A DNA stretch of 12,606 nt, from contig MU621513.1 of the NCBI GenBank assembly GCA_025399215.1, positions 1-12,606 on the forward strand, given 5' to 3'. Numbering within the stretch: the first letter of the stretch is position 1; every line of letters starts with the position of its first letter. The notes beneath the pieces are model-generated. The model searched no databases, had not been told where the DNA came from, and saw only the letters and a list, made by a program, of their open reading frames with translations. Source of the stretch: Globomyces pollinis-pini (lineage: Eukaryota > Chytridiomycota > Chytridiomycetes > Rhizophydiales > Globomycetaceae). This document shows positions 1-9,207 of the stretch, in pieces. Position numbers and translations under genes: made by a program.

Positions 1-410
1 AACTACAACCACTTCAGCTAGGAGTATGAATGTGATGTTGATAGTAGATAGTGTGGATGTGTACGACAAAGTAACTTGGCAGGCTTTTGAAAAGCCCAGC
101 ACTCGAAACTATTGAAGCAATAATGCAACACATGAAAAAAGTAACTTAAAGCAACATTAGGGAGTTGCGTGAAGTGACGTGACTTTGAGCAATTATCATT
201 AAAACATCTTTCTGTTTCTTATTAAATGCAGTTGGAGGAGTTAGTGTTTCAAATATTAAAAATATATCTTAAAATTATATCTATAGATAGGTATGTAAAT
301 CTTAGATAGAAATCGTGTACTCTATTCTGTTCATTTTATTCTATTAAAATTATCAAGTATATGTAAGCTTGTAAGTCAACACATGCAATCAATACTAACT
401 TCAATATTAT
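1..410. other. Left flank, no confident gene
   Basis: This is the 3' flank of the kinase gene, whose stop is at 411-413. On the plus strand a frame is open from base 2 to a TGA at 113-115 and ends in EKPSTRNY. It could be the last exon of a gene cut by the window edge, but nothing in it is recognisable. The rest is AT-rich with no sustained open frame on either strand. Confidence 0.4.
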
Positions 411-2232
411 TTAGAATTCCATTTGCGAGTTGTTCATCTCCAAAAACCACGTATGTGAAGGAATCTAAAGGGTTAAGATATGATCTTTACCTTATCTAAT
501 GTGATTCTTCCATTTGGATCTAAATTCAGCATTGCATGTAGCAAATCGGAGAGTCCTGTCGAAAGTGGTCTAGTACAATGACTGGGTTGGATTGGTTTAT
601 AAGTGAACCGGTCATATGTCGTATATGGTGGTTCACCCTCTATGAGCTGTAATAGTATGCATCCTAAAGCCCTAATTGTTATGGAAAAAATCAATACCAT
701 ATTTGAGCAGGTAACATAGCCCAGTACTCTTTTTCGCCATTGCTGTCATTGATTTTGATGGCGCTGTTGTGCATTTCCGGAGCAATATTGCTGCCAAATA
801 CTCCATATCCTTGAGGTACGTTATCCAAATATGTTTTAGCCAACCCAAAGTCAATGATTTTAATCTCTAATGTGGAATTAATCAAAATATTCTAGTCATT
901 AGTGTAATTCTGTAAGTACGTCCAATTTTAAATCATTATGTATCACTTTCTGAGCTACCAGGTAATCAGCAGCATTTACTAATTGACTAAATATTTTGAA
1001 TATCTCTAAAAATTTCAATCGATACTTGAAGGTCAACTGACTTGTCCCTTCATCTAGTTCCATAGTTGGTAAAGATAATAAATAATCCTTTAGTGTGTAG
1101 CCACTCTGTGCTTCTGCAAAGGGATCAGGATTATCATCATCATATATCCACAATTTTCCCCATACTGGGAATACAATATAATGCCCATCGAGTTCACTAA
1201 TAAAGTCATGAGTTTCGATAATGTTTGGATGGCTCAAGGATCTCAGTACATTGATTTCAACCATAGCATCATTCTTATATTGAGGGTGTATTTTTTTGAT
1301 AACCACCTGTAGGGTAAATTGAATGACCTATATACCTTCTTTGAAGTTGTCTTTTCCAGTGCATGGTATACTTCACAAAATCCTCCTCTCGTAAAAGGCA
1401 ATGCATCTAGGGTGTATTTGTCAACAACCTTGTTTTTCAAGAAAACAGGATTGGTTTTGGTTGGTGTAGCTGATTGTAAATTTGCCGGGGCATGCTGTCT
1501 AAAGAGATCTGATCCAAAGTTAGAATGATTAGGCTGAATAGTAGGGGCTCTAGGTGGAAATCCAAATGCACAATCCAACAACGTTTCATTTCTAGCCATC
1601 TGATTCCAATTGTGTTGTACAGCAGCTATATCAATGTAAGTAATGTTTCTTAGCGTACTTGTTTTGTTTGGTTTTTCCCATAATGATGCAGTTTCCCAGG
1701 TACTGTAGTTTGATGACGGTTTTGATAGTGTTTCGGGTACCAAAGTGGAAGATGAAAGATTTTGAAAGCCAACGGTGTCTTCATATTTTGAAATATTGGG
1801 TGTGATTTTCAAATCGCATTGACAAGATACGTCAACACTTGCTGTTTTAATACTCTTTTGTTTGATATACAGTTTTAAGACGTGATTTTTTCGTTGATAT
1901 GCCTTTGCTTTTGCAGTTAATATCAATCTCGATTTCCTTTTCGTTAATCTTTTAATCTCTGATTTCCAAATATTGTGTTCATTTTCTAAATCTTTCAAAA
2001 ACGTTTCCTTGTTCATTAGAATATTAATTTTCAACAAATCTAAATCTTTTTTGGATATTATCTCTTTTAATTCATATTCCTTTACTTTTTGTAGTAATCG
2101 ATGATGATCTTTCAATTTGTCGACTAGTTGATTGTAAGACTGCTTTAAACTTGTTAATTCCGCAGATAATGCATCTAACTTTGCTCTTTCTCGAGCTAGT
2201 TGGGAAGATTTAGGCATAAGACATGAAAACAT
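411..2232 (-). CDS. Protein kinase with long N-terminal coiled coil (5 exons)
   Basis: Exons are 2232-1336, 1306-920, 891-698, 671-491 and 464-411, giving about 570 residues. Introns are 29, 28, 26 and 26 nt, all GT-AG. Residues 1-120 are a charged, Leu-rich coiled coil, followed by a low-complexity linker. The kinase domain spans about 272-565: a degenerate glycine loop (TRGGFCEV), the VVIKK lysine (K303), helix-C Glu316, HNDLKLDNIL (D424, N429) rebuilt across an intron, DFG 442-444, APE 465-467 and a C-terminal RITLDKIPSHTWF motif completed by splicing. The HRD arginine is Asn and the DxW aspartate is Gln (QIWALG), so this is a non-RD kinase with the core catalytic residues present. Coiled coil plus C-terminal kinase recalls Tousled-like kinases, but the activation segment does not match them, so I leave the family open. 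The start could also be Met6, at 2217. Confidence 0.85.
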
Positions 2233-2347
2233 TGTAGCAGTAAACTTTGTTGAAGTTAGGAAAATTGTTACTCGCGTATGGATGACGTTTAATTTAACTC
2301 AACACAATGCGAATAGAATAAATGATAAGAAAAATATTACAAAAATA

Positions 2348-3352
2348 TTATAGTTTTAACAGGTCAACAGTTTCAGTCATCATGGCGGTATCAGTCAATT
2401 TACGGTTCCACTGGTCAACCTCCGCTCTCACAAGTTCATTTTCAGATTCAACATATTTAAGTGAAGTTTCCTAAACTCAATAATTTATCAATTTACCTTA
2501 CACTGAGTTATTGATGTTTGAAAATTAGTGATTGTTTTGTCTAAATAAGCAGCAGACTCTAAAGAAACTTGATTGACGATATCAGAAGTAAGAGTGTATG
2601 ATGGCATCAAAGTAGATGGATTAGGTATCAATGGTGCCAGATTAGTAATAGTAATTTTGACGGGCGATAATCTACAGTCAAAAAACATTAATTATCATTA
2701 CTGTAATTCCAGGGATGTCTTCATGAAAAAACCCATATCATGAACATATGTTGAATCATCTTCGTAAGAATTATTCAAAGCACCAAAAACAAGTGGATGC
2801 TTTTGTACGATATTTACAGTCATAGAGTCATAAACTGCAATATCACGCAACGTTGGATATAACTAAATGATTAAGATTTCTACATAATTTATAATACAAT
2901 CACATTATTTCGACATTTGAAAAATCCAACCAAGTGCTGTGATATTATTAATCTGATCAAATTGACATACATTTGATTGACGACCACAATACTTTGCAAT
3001 CATCTCAGTATCAACCATTCCATTCGGAGCATAGAAACGTTGATGTGCAATGATGAATCCAGTGATAATACAAGTTACTGAAGAATCGTGCTTTTCCTCT
3101 CCATCTGTAATAATGATCGATTGGCCTTCATGATAATTTCCAAACTAATCAATTATGTCATATTGAAATCTTTACTAGAAATCCTAAACAGATAATTAGA
3201 AAAGTAAGTAATGTGTATGAGAAATCAAATTCAGTGGTGAAAGAATGAAGCTAGTGAGTGTTTTGTTTACCCTCGACGTCTCCCTGATTGTGAGAGTTTA
3301 AAAGCTCAAATTCTAGCAGTGGAATCAACGAACCAGATACTTGAACAAGCAT
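2348..3352 (-). CDS. Abraxas-like (FAM175) inactive MPN protein (7 exons)
   Basis: Exons are 3352-3271, 3183-3176, 3144-2971, 2936-2898, 2862-2702, 2671-2497 and 2470-2348, giving about 253 residues. Introns are 87, 31, 34, 35, 30 and 26 nt. The spliced protein opens with LVQVSGSLIPLLEFEL and the MPN signature EGFLFG (27-32), as in animal Abraxas. It continues through LVGFFKCR (90-97), the counterpart of human VVGWYKFRR, where catalytic JAMM enzymes carry HxH. After LYPTLRD and VQKHPLVFGAL comes an Abraxas-like STYVHDMGFF segment and a C-terminal coiled coil (QVSLESAAYLDKTI onward). In animals Abraxas proteins are non-catalytic scaffolds for the K63 deubiquitinase BRCC36 in the BRCA1-A and BRISC complexes. 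That role is inferred here. No C-terminal SPxF motif is seen, so BRCT binding is unlikely. The donor after exon 4 could instead be six bases upstream. Confidence 0.72.
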
Positions 3353-3523
3353 GAAAAAGTTGAGAAAAATGGTGTAAAGAATTTACTAATAATTCAGTAA
3401 CTAGCTGATTGAATTAATAACCAAGATCATTCAACCATCTGGTTTGAATTAAGATCGTATTGGTGCTCAACTGTAAAAATAACATTCGCGTTTTCATGAT
3501 CAAGATGTTTATTAAATTCGTGT

Positions 3524-4138
3524 TTAACAAGTCTTCCAAATGATTCCGAAAGTTTGTTTAACCTTTCCATCAATAGAGTCAACAGTGATTTGACCTGCTA
3601 AGCTAGTATTTCCTTCTAATCTAACTTGGGCATTTACGTTCCCACGTGCAACGGAACCACAAGGACTCCAGACGTATTTAGCAATTTCAATCTTGTCGGA
3701 AACCAAATAATCTTTGGTGTAAGGTCCTGTAAAGACACTTTGAGCGGAGATTTGGTTTTGTTGTCCAGAAAAGTAGTAGTTTGATTTTTGAGTTGCAGTT
3801 AAACCAGCAGGAACATTAACGTACCCACGGTAATCAACTTGAGCAATAGAGTAAGAAAATCCACTTGGATATCTTAAATCCACGTTAACTTGACAATTCT
3901 TTCTGAAATCAGTGACAGTGGTTCCTGGACCTGAAGAAGCAACAAATTGATCAAAAATAAGGGTGAAAGTGGTGCGATCTTCTGACATAGCGATAGCGAC
4001 AGTATTTGCAGGGCAACCAGTTCCACCATAGGTAATTTCCTTGATGTATACTTGGTTTGGATTTGGTGGAGCGCCAGAAATTGGAACAGTTGCTGCCAAA
4101 ACAGAAGAAAGAGAGAGCAGAAGAGAAGAGAATTGCAT
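3524..4138 (-). CDS. Secreted DUF4360 protein, copy A
   Basis: An intronless frame of 204 residues. I start at MQFSSLLLSLSS because a signal peptide (residues 1-17, cleavage near LAA) follows at once and a TATA box lies 30 bases upstream; an in-frame Met 14 codons earlier would bury the signal peptide. DUF4360 marks are YGGTGCP, FDQFVAS, RKNCQV, GFSYSIAQVDYRGYV, QKSNYYFSG, VWSPCG and a C-terminal WKTC, with four cysteines that probably pair in two disulfides. It is clearly diverged from copies B and C, carries an extra proline-rich stretch after the signal peptide, and is separated from them by the metacaspase and MRPL7 genes. The biochemical function of the family is unknown. Secretion is inferred from the signal peptide. 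Confidence 0.93.
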   Translation of the reverse strand: MQFSSLLLSLSSVLAATVPISGAPPNPNQVYIKEITYGGTGCPANTVAIAMSEDRTTFTLIFDQFVASSGPGTTVTDFRKNCQVNVDLRYPSGFSYSIAQVDYRGYVNVPAGLTATQKSNYYFSGQQNQISAQSVFTGPYTKDYLVSDKIEIAKYVWSPCGSVARGNVNAQVRLEGNTSLAGQITVDSIDGKVKQTFGIIWKTC

Positions 4139-4535
4139 TTTAATATACAATTCATTGCACGATACGGTATTTATATTCAAAAGGACCCATAAATATTGTA
4201 TTCAATGTAACCATCATCGTCTATGCGTTTTACAGGGAACTGGCCATAGAATATGTAATTTTGGAGACTTCAACAGAATTATAAAGCATATTTCTAATTC
4301 AATCTAACTCTACCTATTAACACCTTGGGATTATTCGGCAGCTATTGACAGATGTCAGAATCGCGTTAGAATCTGTACATTTATATAGGAAATATTAAAG
4401 GGGTAGTCAGGGAACTGACATAGAAGACCCGCATTATGATCATGTTGCTAATAGTAACTAGCTTTTGATCTATAGACCTCAACACAATAGAAACCAGTTT
4501 AGTGTTAAAAACAATTTTATTCAATCCAGGGATAT
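4139..4535. other. Intergenic: copy A promoter and metacaspase 3' end
   Basis: This gap of about 400 bases separates the metacaspase stop from the copy A start, both on the minus strand. It holds the copy A TATA box near 4168. I see no coding signal, RNA gene or strong repeat in it. Confidence 0.5.
4168..4175 (-). promoter_or_regulatory. TATA box of DUF4360 copy A
   Basis: TATAAATA on the minus strand lies 30 bases before the chosen ATG. The same octamer sits 31 bases before copy B, which supports both start choices. Confidence 0.6.
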
Positions 4536-6243
4536 TTAAATCATGAACCGTTGGTTCATATCCATGTAACGACAAGTACTTAATTGTGGGGTTTGACTGT
4601 AATCTCTTGCTAGGATGTTACGAACACTGACCAATAATTGACCGTAAGTACAATCAGGATACATATCTAAAGATTTCAACAACGCAAAACTCATGGCACC
4701 AGTTGCACTTCCTTGTATATGTGCATCTGCAGATGTTTGGGCATCCTTACAACCACTAAACATGATCACATCCGCCATTTGGTTTCCTTTCTGTTGCTCT
4801 TTCTCTTGAAGAGTCTTTTGTGGAGTTGATAATGCTTTGACCCCACTGAATAATGCAGTTGCAACACCAACATAGTTTTTCGTTAATAATCCCATACCAG
4901 CAGTTTTTACAACATCTCCCACTTGTTTCATTCTGTTACCCGATTCTTTGATACGCCCATCTGGATAGTACATGAAGGGCAAATCCAATGCAGATCCTGA
5001 ATGACAACAATCAAATACTGCCGTCAACCTAACACCTGGAGGTAGTCCTCGGACCATTATATGGTTCATTTCCTACCCAATTAAACATTTTCATTTAAAT
5101 ACATCATCTAGAATAATTCCTGCAGTCTTGAAATCAACCGGACAAAGGGTCTATCATTAAAATCTATCAAATTACTGAATCCGTTCCATCACTTTCATCC
5201 CCATCTTGATCTTTTTGCTACAAGAGTTAGATTCCTATCATTTTCATTCAAACCTGTCCTCCATGTCCACTGATAGATGTTAATAATAACAGAATTACCT
5301 GAAATGAAAAAAGAGAGAGTCTCCAGGTTGGTTTCCAGATACCAGCCATTGCATAGCATTGATGATATTCTGTCTTGTTGGCTGATATAGAGGATTTTGT
5401 TGATCGTCAGATAACATAACCAATGAATTGGCATCACTAGGCCAACCTCGTTTTCCACATAAGAAATTTCTCATATTTTGAATATCATTTATACACCCTC
5501 TTAGTTCGCTTGAAGTTCTAAAGTAGTTAATTCCAATAAGAACAGCTTTTTTTCTTCCAGTACATGTCGAGAATGTTCCTGGACTGTATTAACTGCATTA
5601 ATTGTAAAATACCTGCATATTGTTGCATATAATTTTGAGGAGGAGATTGCCATTGTGGGACAGCCAATGGAGGAGGACCTCCAGGCGGTGGGTTATAATT
5701 GGTCTGTGATGTTGGAGCTCCTGCTGGTGGACTGATATGACTTTGGTGCGGAGGAGGAGGTCCTGGAGGTGGTTGGTATTGGTTTCTTATTGGAGGCTGA
5801 TAACTGGGAGGAGGAGCATACTGTCCTGGATTAAACAATGGTTGTTGAGAGTTTGTGGGGGGTTGATAACGTCCCGGAGGTGGTTGATACTGACCATGAG
5901 GTTCAAATAAACCTGGAGGTGGTTGATTTGGTTTTGGTGGAGTTTCAATTGGGCCAGGAGGTGGTTGATACTGTCCTGGAGGTGGTTGATATTGTCCTGG
6001 AGGAGGTTGATATTGTCCTGGAGGTGGTTGATACTGGCCAGGAGGTGGTTGATATTGTCCTGGAGGAGGTTGATATTGTCCTGGAGGTGGTTGATACTGG
6101 CCAGGAGGTGGTTGATACTGGCCTGGAGGAGGATATTGTCCAGGAGGAGGTTGATATTGGCCGGGAGGGGGTTGATGTTGGCCCGGGTAACCATTCCCCT
6201 GTCGATTATTTCCGGAATTCGAGAAACTACCTGGATACGCCAT
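4536..6243 (-). CDS. MCA1: Metacaspase, proline-rich type I (6 exons)
   Basis: Exons are 6243-5613, 5578-5299, 5269-5254, 5217-5176, 5150-5103 and 5072-4536, giving 517 residues. Introns are 34, 29, 36, 25 and 30 nt. The N-terminal 200 residues are a Pro/Gln/Gly/Tyr-rich prodomain with heptad repeats. The p20 part starts at TCTGRKKAVLIGINYF and keeps ELRGC.NDI. The catalytic His (about residue 306) is in SGHGGQ, encoded almost wholly by a 16-nt exon. The catalytic Cys (about 362) is in FDCCHSGSALDLP, with Cys instead of the usual Ser just before it. The p10 part has FSGCKDAQTSAD and ends in YMDMNQRFMI, as in yeast MCA1. Metacaspases are calcium-dependent cysteine peptidases that cut after Arg or Lys and act in protein quality control, stress and cell death. 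The full dyad and acidic loop suggest an active enzyme. Confidence 0.95.
5932..6180 (-). repeat. QPPPGQY heptad (21-bp) tandem repeat in metacaspase prodomain
   Basis: Residues 22-104 hold ten exact QPPPGQY heptads, one six-residue variant (PPPGQY) and a diverged last copy. Within the array a 63-bp unit of three heptads (5991-6053) is repeated without a mismatch at 6054-6116. This points to recent slippage or unequal exchange in a flexible, disordered prodomain. Confidence 0.93.
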
Positions 6244-6468
6244 TTACTTTAATGAAAGGGTAAAAAATTACATCCTCACATTTGAACACATTAAGAAGGG
6301 ATTCTTTATAAGAGTAATAATAAATGTATGTATGATCATATGTACAAATTCAACTGTAAATCGAATGGGTATTTTAAGACAAGCTTTGATCACAATCAGA
6401 ATTACTTCTGAAAGTTGTTTAATCCAATTCAAATGATCAGCTGTACTGGCATTTGATTTAAAATTAGT

Positions 6469-7724
6469 TTATTTCTTTTTCTTTCGTTCCGCACTAATTT
6501 GTGCAAACAATGCTTTACGTTCTTCACTTGTTTTGGCAGCTTTAATACGTGCCCAAGGATCATCTGAAACAACTTCTTTAACTTCTTCAACTTTAACTTC
6601 GGGTAAGAATGGTAATTGGAATCCAGATAATAATAAAATAGTCTCCCAATCGTTTTTGGCACTTGTGTACATCGTGACCTAATATTAATTATTTTTGTTG
6701 TTATCTACCTCTATATCAAAGAGACGAGGGAATGAATCGAAATGTGGTTCAATATCTGGAAATGTTCCCACTGCTGAAGATGGGAGCACAAGTTTCATTT
6801 GACCACTACCATTTCCAACTGGATTTAACCCTTCCCATTCTCGGATACGTGGTAAAACGCACTGAACCATTTTATCAAGAAAGTGATACATATCTTGTCC
6901 TCTGAGTTCTACTTTTGCACCTTGAATAATTTGAGAAAAATATAATCATACCTAAAGGCATTCCAGCTCTAATTTTTTTAGACGCATCACCATTAGTTGC
7001 AAACACTGGATCACCTCTGATCCCTGTAATACACTGTAACGACAAGATAGCAGAAAGTAAAATAGACCTAAAAAGTCAATAATTTACTCATTTTTAATAA
7101 TGATATGTTTCTTGTAATAAATCAGAATGTAATTGTAGGCAATAAATGAAAACCCCAAAAACATTGCGAGAAGATGAGTACTTACTTGTTTGCCACAGCA
7201 TCTTCAGTCCAAATTTTCAAATCTATTTTTCGCAGAGCAGGTGTACGTGAAGGCAATGGAGAATATCTATCTTTGACTTGCTTGAATTTTGGAGCATTTA
7301 GGTATTCTTTTGTGACTTTAGTATAATCAATAGGATTCAGTAATGGTTTTTTGAAATTCTTGTAATCTTTTTGTAACCCAACATGTGCTAGTTTTGTGGA
7401 ATATAAGTTAGTACATAGTTCAGTGGTGGGTCTGGTAGGAAGTTTAGATAAATGAACAGAGAATGTATCATCCATTAAGGTAGGAGATAAAGACTGGTTC
7501 CATTCTCCGCATAATTCTAAATGTTCGAGTGATGCAGCAACACTGTCATGGTCGTAAGAGATGATGTTGATATCTTGATAAAGAGTATTGTAGTAATGTG
7601 TTTCTAATCGTGGGATAACAGGTAATGGATTCACTATTTCAGGGACTTCCTGTACAGCATCGGTTGAATACCTTCGCAGTATTTGCGTTCCTTTAGTGAA
7701 CCTGGAGACCAAAATCCTGTTCAT
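6469..7724 (-). CDS. MRPL7: Mitochondrial large-subunit ribosomal protein uL5m (4 exons)
   Basis: Exons are 7724-7186, 7067-6952, 6920-6709 and 6678-6469, giving 358 residues. Introns are 118, 31 and 30 nt. The start MNRILVSRF is followed by a basic presequence ending RRYSTDA, a typical mitochondrial targeting and cleavage region. The uL5 core is rebuilt across exons: LLSAILSLQCITGIRGDP, KKIRAGMPLGAKVELRG, FLDKMVQCVLPRIREW, a GNGSGQMKLVLPS loop, PHFDSFPRLFDIEV and YTSAKNDWETILLLSGFQLP. The protein ends in a lysine run. uL5 sits in the central protuberance and contacts 5S rRNA in bacterial ribosomes; fungal mitoribosomes keep the protein. An in-frame Met 50 codons upstream would add a hydrophobic stretch before the presequence, so I rejected it. 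The 118-nt first intron is the longest in the window and has the strong donor GTAAGT. Confidence 0.94.
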
Positions 7725-7984
7725 GAAAAATTCAAAAAAAAATTCAATGAATAAAAAACTCAAAACATAAGAATGAATGAGGATATGTTTGAGTACGTAG
7801 CTAGCAGTATATGAGACAGATATTGGGTTAATGGGGTAAGGATTCTCTTTTTTATGGTTGGTCAATGAATTCATTGAAATCTCAACCTTTCAAGGTACTC
7901 TTTGATAAGCACTTCTTTAGATTAGCGCATCTATTAATAGAGTATAAGCATAGATGTGTATATCTCTTCGTCAAGCATTTCATA

Positions 7985-8216
7985 AAACAACACCATAACT
8001 TAAGTTAGAAATGGAAACTGGACAATTATTGCGAGAATCAGAATCGGCAATGGTTCCAAATCTTGCAGTAAATCTATCAATATTTATGGTTCCAGATTTT
8101 GCAGTAAACCTATCATTCAGCGATTCAAACAGGACAACCAGTTCCACTCAGATGACTGACTGTTGGAGGCTCGGTAGCCAAGAAAGAACCAGCGAGAGCA
8201 GCAATAGAAATTTCAT
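7985..8216 (-). pseudogene. Decayed, truncated DUF4360 copy
   Basis: The ATG at 8216-8214 begins MKF and then loses one base relative to copy B. Read across that break, the next codons give IAALAG.FLAT and PPTV, matching the copy B signal peptide. GTGCP survives as a nucleotide match but in a shortened segment. The FDQFVAKSGT-like stretch is present twice through an internal duplication, and a residual NCPVSIS matches NCQVSVL. The second half of the domain is missing and several in-frame stops interrupt it. The upstream sequence also matches copy B, including a weakened TATA box (TATACATA at 8243-8250). It is a dead paralog, not a gene. Confidence 0.75.
8050..8115 (-). repeat. Internal tandem duplication in the DUF4360 pseudogene
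   Basis: The 30-nt segment 8050-8079 matches 8086-8115 with three mismatches at a period of 36 nt. It duplicates the remnant of the FDQFVAKSGT region and must have arisen after the split from copy B, which has a single copy. Confidence 0.8.
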
Positions 8217-8589
8217 TTTAGAAACCATTCATTCTCTTTTTGTATGTATAATTCAATTCTCCATCTAGATCCCGAACTTTCCCAATTTTTCAAGGTTTCT
8301 CAAGCTTTTGGAGAGTCAGTTGTTCGTAGAAGTTTAAAGGTCGAAGTTTTCCAATAGAATTACATTTCTAAAAAAGTACCATATCACAAGAAGCTTTGTC
8401 GTTGGCAAATGAAGTCACTTCATGCGATGGACTTTGTATTATCACCTTTTCATATTTAACAACTCACTGTTCATCAAACTGGACCAAAATAAAAACCAAG
8501 CATTAGATTAAACCAAACATAATCCCATTTAAATTTAAAAAATGATTTATTTATCAGAAACATCAAAGAATTCCAGAATTCATCAACAT
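8217..8589. other. Intergenic: relic promoter and copy B 3' flank
   Basis: The stretch next to the pseudogene is a relic promoter, including the duplicated 28-bp block at 8268-8295. The remainder is AT-rich 3' flank of copy B. I see no gene in it. Confidence 0.5.
8268..8295. repeat. Duplicated promoter block, pseudogene copy
   Basis: This 28-bp block, beginning GATCCCGAACTT, matches 9247-9274 with one mismatch. It lies 52 bases before the pseudogene ATG. Its conservation exceeds that of the pseudogene body, so it may be a bound site or simply part of the duplicated unit. Confidence 0.75.
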
Positions 8590-9177
8590 TTAACATTCTC
8601 TCCAGTTAAGGGCAAACACACGTCTAACTTTACCAGTAGCACGGTCAACAGTAATTTCACCATACTTGTTTTTGATGTCTTCAGGAGATCCAGTGATACG
8701 GACTTGAGCATTGACATTTCCGCGTGTGGAAACTCCACATGGTGACCAAACAGCTTGTTGGAAGTAGTCGGTTGCACTGTATGATTGATCGATTGGACCA
8801 TTGAAGTTGGATTCAAATGAAACTTGGTTAGATTCTCCAGAGAAGTAGTAGGTGGATTTTTGAGTTGCTTGAAGACCTTGTGGAAGTTTGACATGGCCAT
8901 AGTAATCAATCTTAGCAATGCTGTAAGAGAATCCTTGTGGGTAGTTGAGGAGAACAGAGACTTGACAGTTCTTACGGGTATCAGAAAAGACACCAGTTCC
9001 AGATTTAGCAACAAATTGGTCAAAATCAAGAGTCAATTTAGTGTTGTCTTGGGAAACCCAACCACTGAGAGATCCATCAGGACAACCAGTTCCACCATAG
9101 GTGATATCAGAGATGGTGACTTTTGGAGGAGCAGTGGCCAAAACAGAGGTAGCAAGAGCAGCAATAGCAAATTTCAT
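8590..9177 (-). CDS. Secreted DUF4360 protein, copy B
   Basis: An intronless frame of 195 residues. It starts MKFAIAALATSVLATAPP, a signal peptide of about 15 residues. The mature part has YGGTGCPDGSLSGWVSQDN, FDQFVAKSGTG, RKNCQVSVLLNYPQGFSYSI, DYYGHVKLPQGL, QKSTYYFSGESNQVSFES, AVWSPCGVSTRGNVNAQVRI and a C-terminal NWREC. The four family cysteines are kept. It is very close to copy C along its whole length, so the two are recent duplicates, with the dead copy just downstream as a third member. A TATA box lies 31 bases upstream and a CRE-like inverted pair about 340 bases upstream. The molecular role of DUF4360 proteins is unknown. Confidence 0.96.
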   Translation of the reverse strand: MKFAIAALATSVLATAPPKVTISDITYGGTGCPDGSLSGWVSQDNTKLTLDFDQFVAKSGTGVFSDTRKNCQVSVLLNYPQGFSYSIAKIDYYGHVKLPQGLQATQKSTYYFSGESNQVSFESNFNGPIDQSYSATDYFQQAVWSPCGVSTRGNVNAQVRITGSPEDIKNKYGEITVDRATGKVRRVFALNWREC

Positions 9178-9207
9178 TTTAAAATAATTTTAACCATGTA
9201 CTCTGTG

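Noticed and set aside
2..115. Plus-strand open frame running off the left edge
   Set aside because: It is only 37 codons, has no family signature, and such a stretch can be open by chance; it is kept as a note, not a gene.
2881..2940. Reading straight through GTATGT at 2970 in the Abraxas-like gene, giving ITALGWIF
   Set aside because: That frame hits TAA with no usable donor in phase with the next exon. Splicing out 34 nt gives LVGFFKCR, which matches Abraxas and stays in phase.
4536..5069. Metacaspase read as a single 177-residue gene starting at 5069
   Set aside because: This is only the last exon; the catalytic His and the p20 start lie in upstream exons joined by tiny introns.
5838..6263. 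Long open frames opposite and overlapping the metacaspase repeat on both strands
   Set aside because: They are by-products of the 21-bp repeat, whose period keeps every frame open; the minus-strand frame with the QPPPGQY pattern continues into the peptidase domain.
7725..7874. In-frame 50-residue N-terminal extension of MRPL7
   Set aside because: It would place a hydrophobic stretch before a good mitochondrial presequence (MNRILVSRF to RRYST); the inner Met is the natural start.
8011..8268. Plus-strand 85-codon open frame
   Set aside because: It is antisense to the DUF4360 pseudogene and its promoter and has no family motif.
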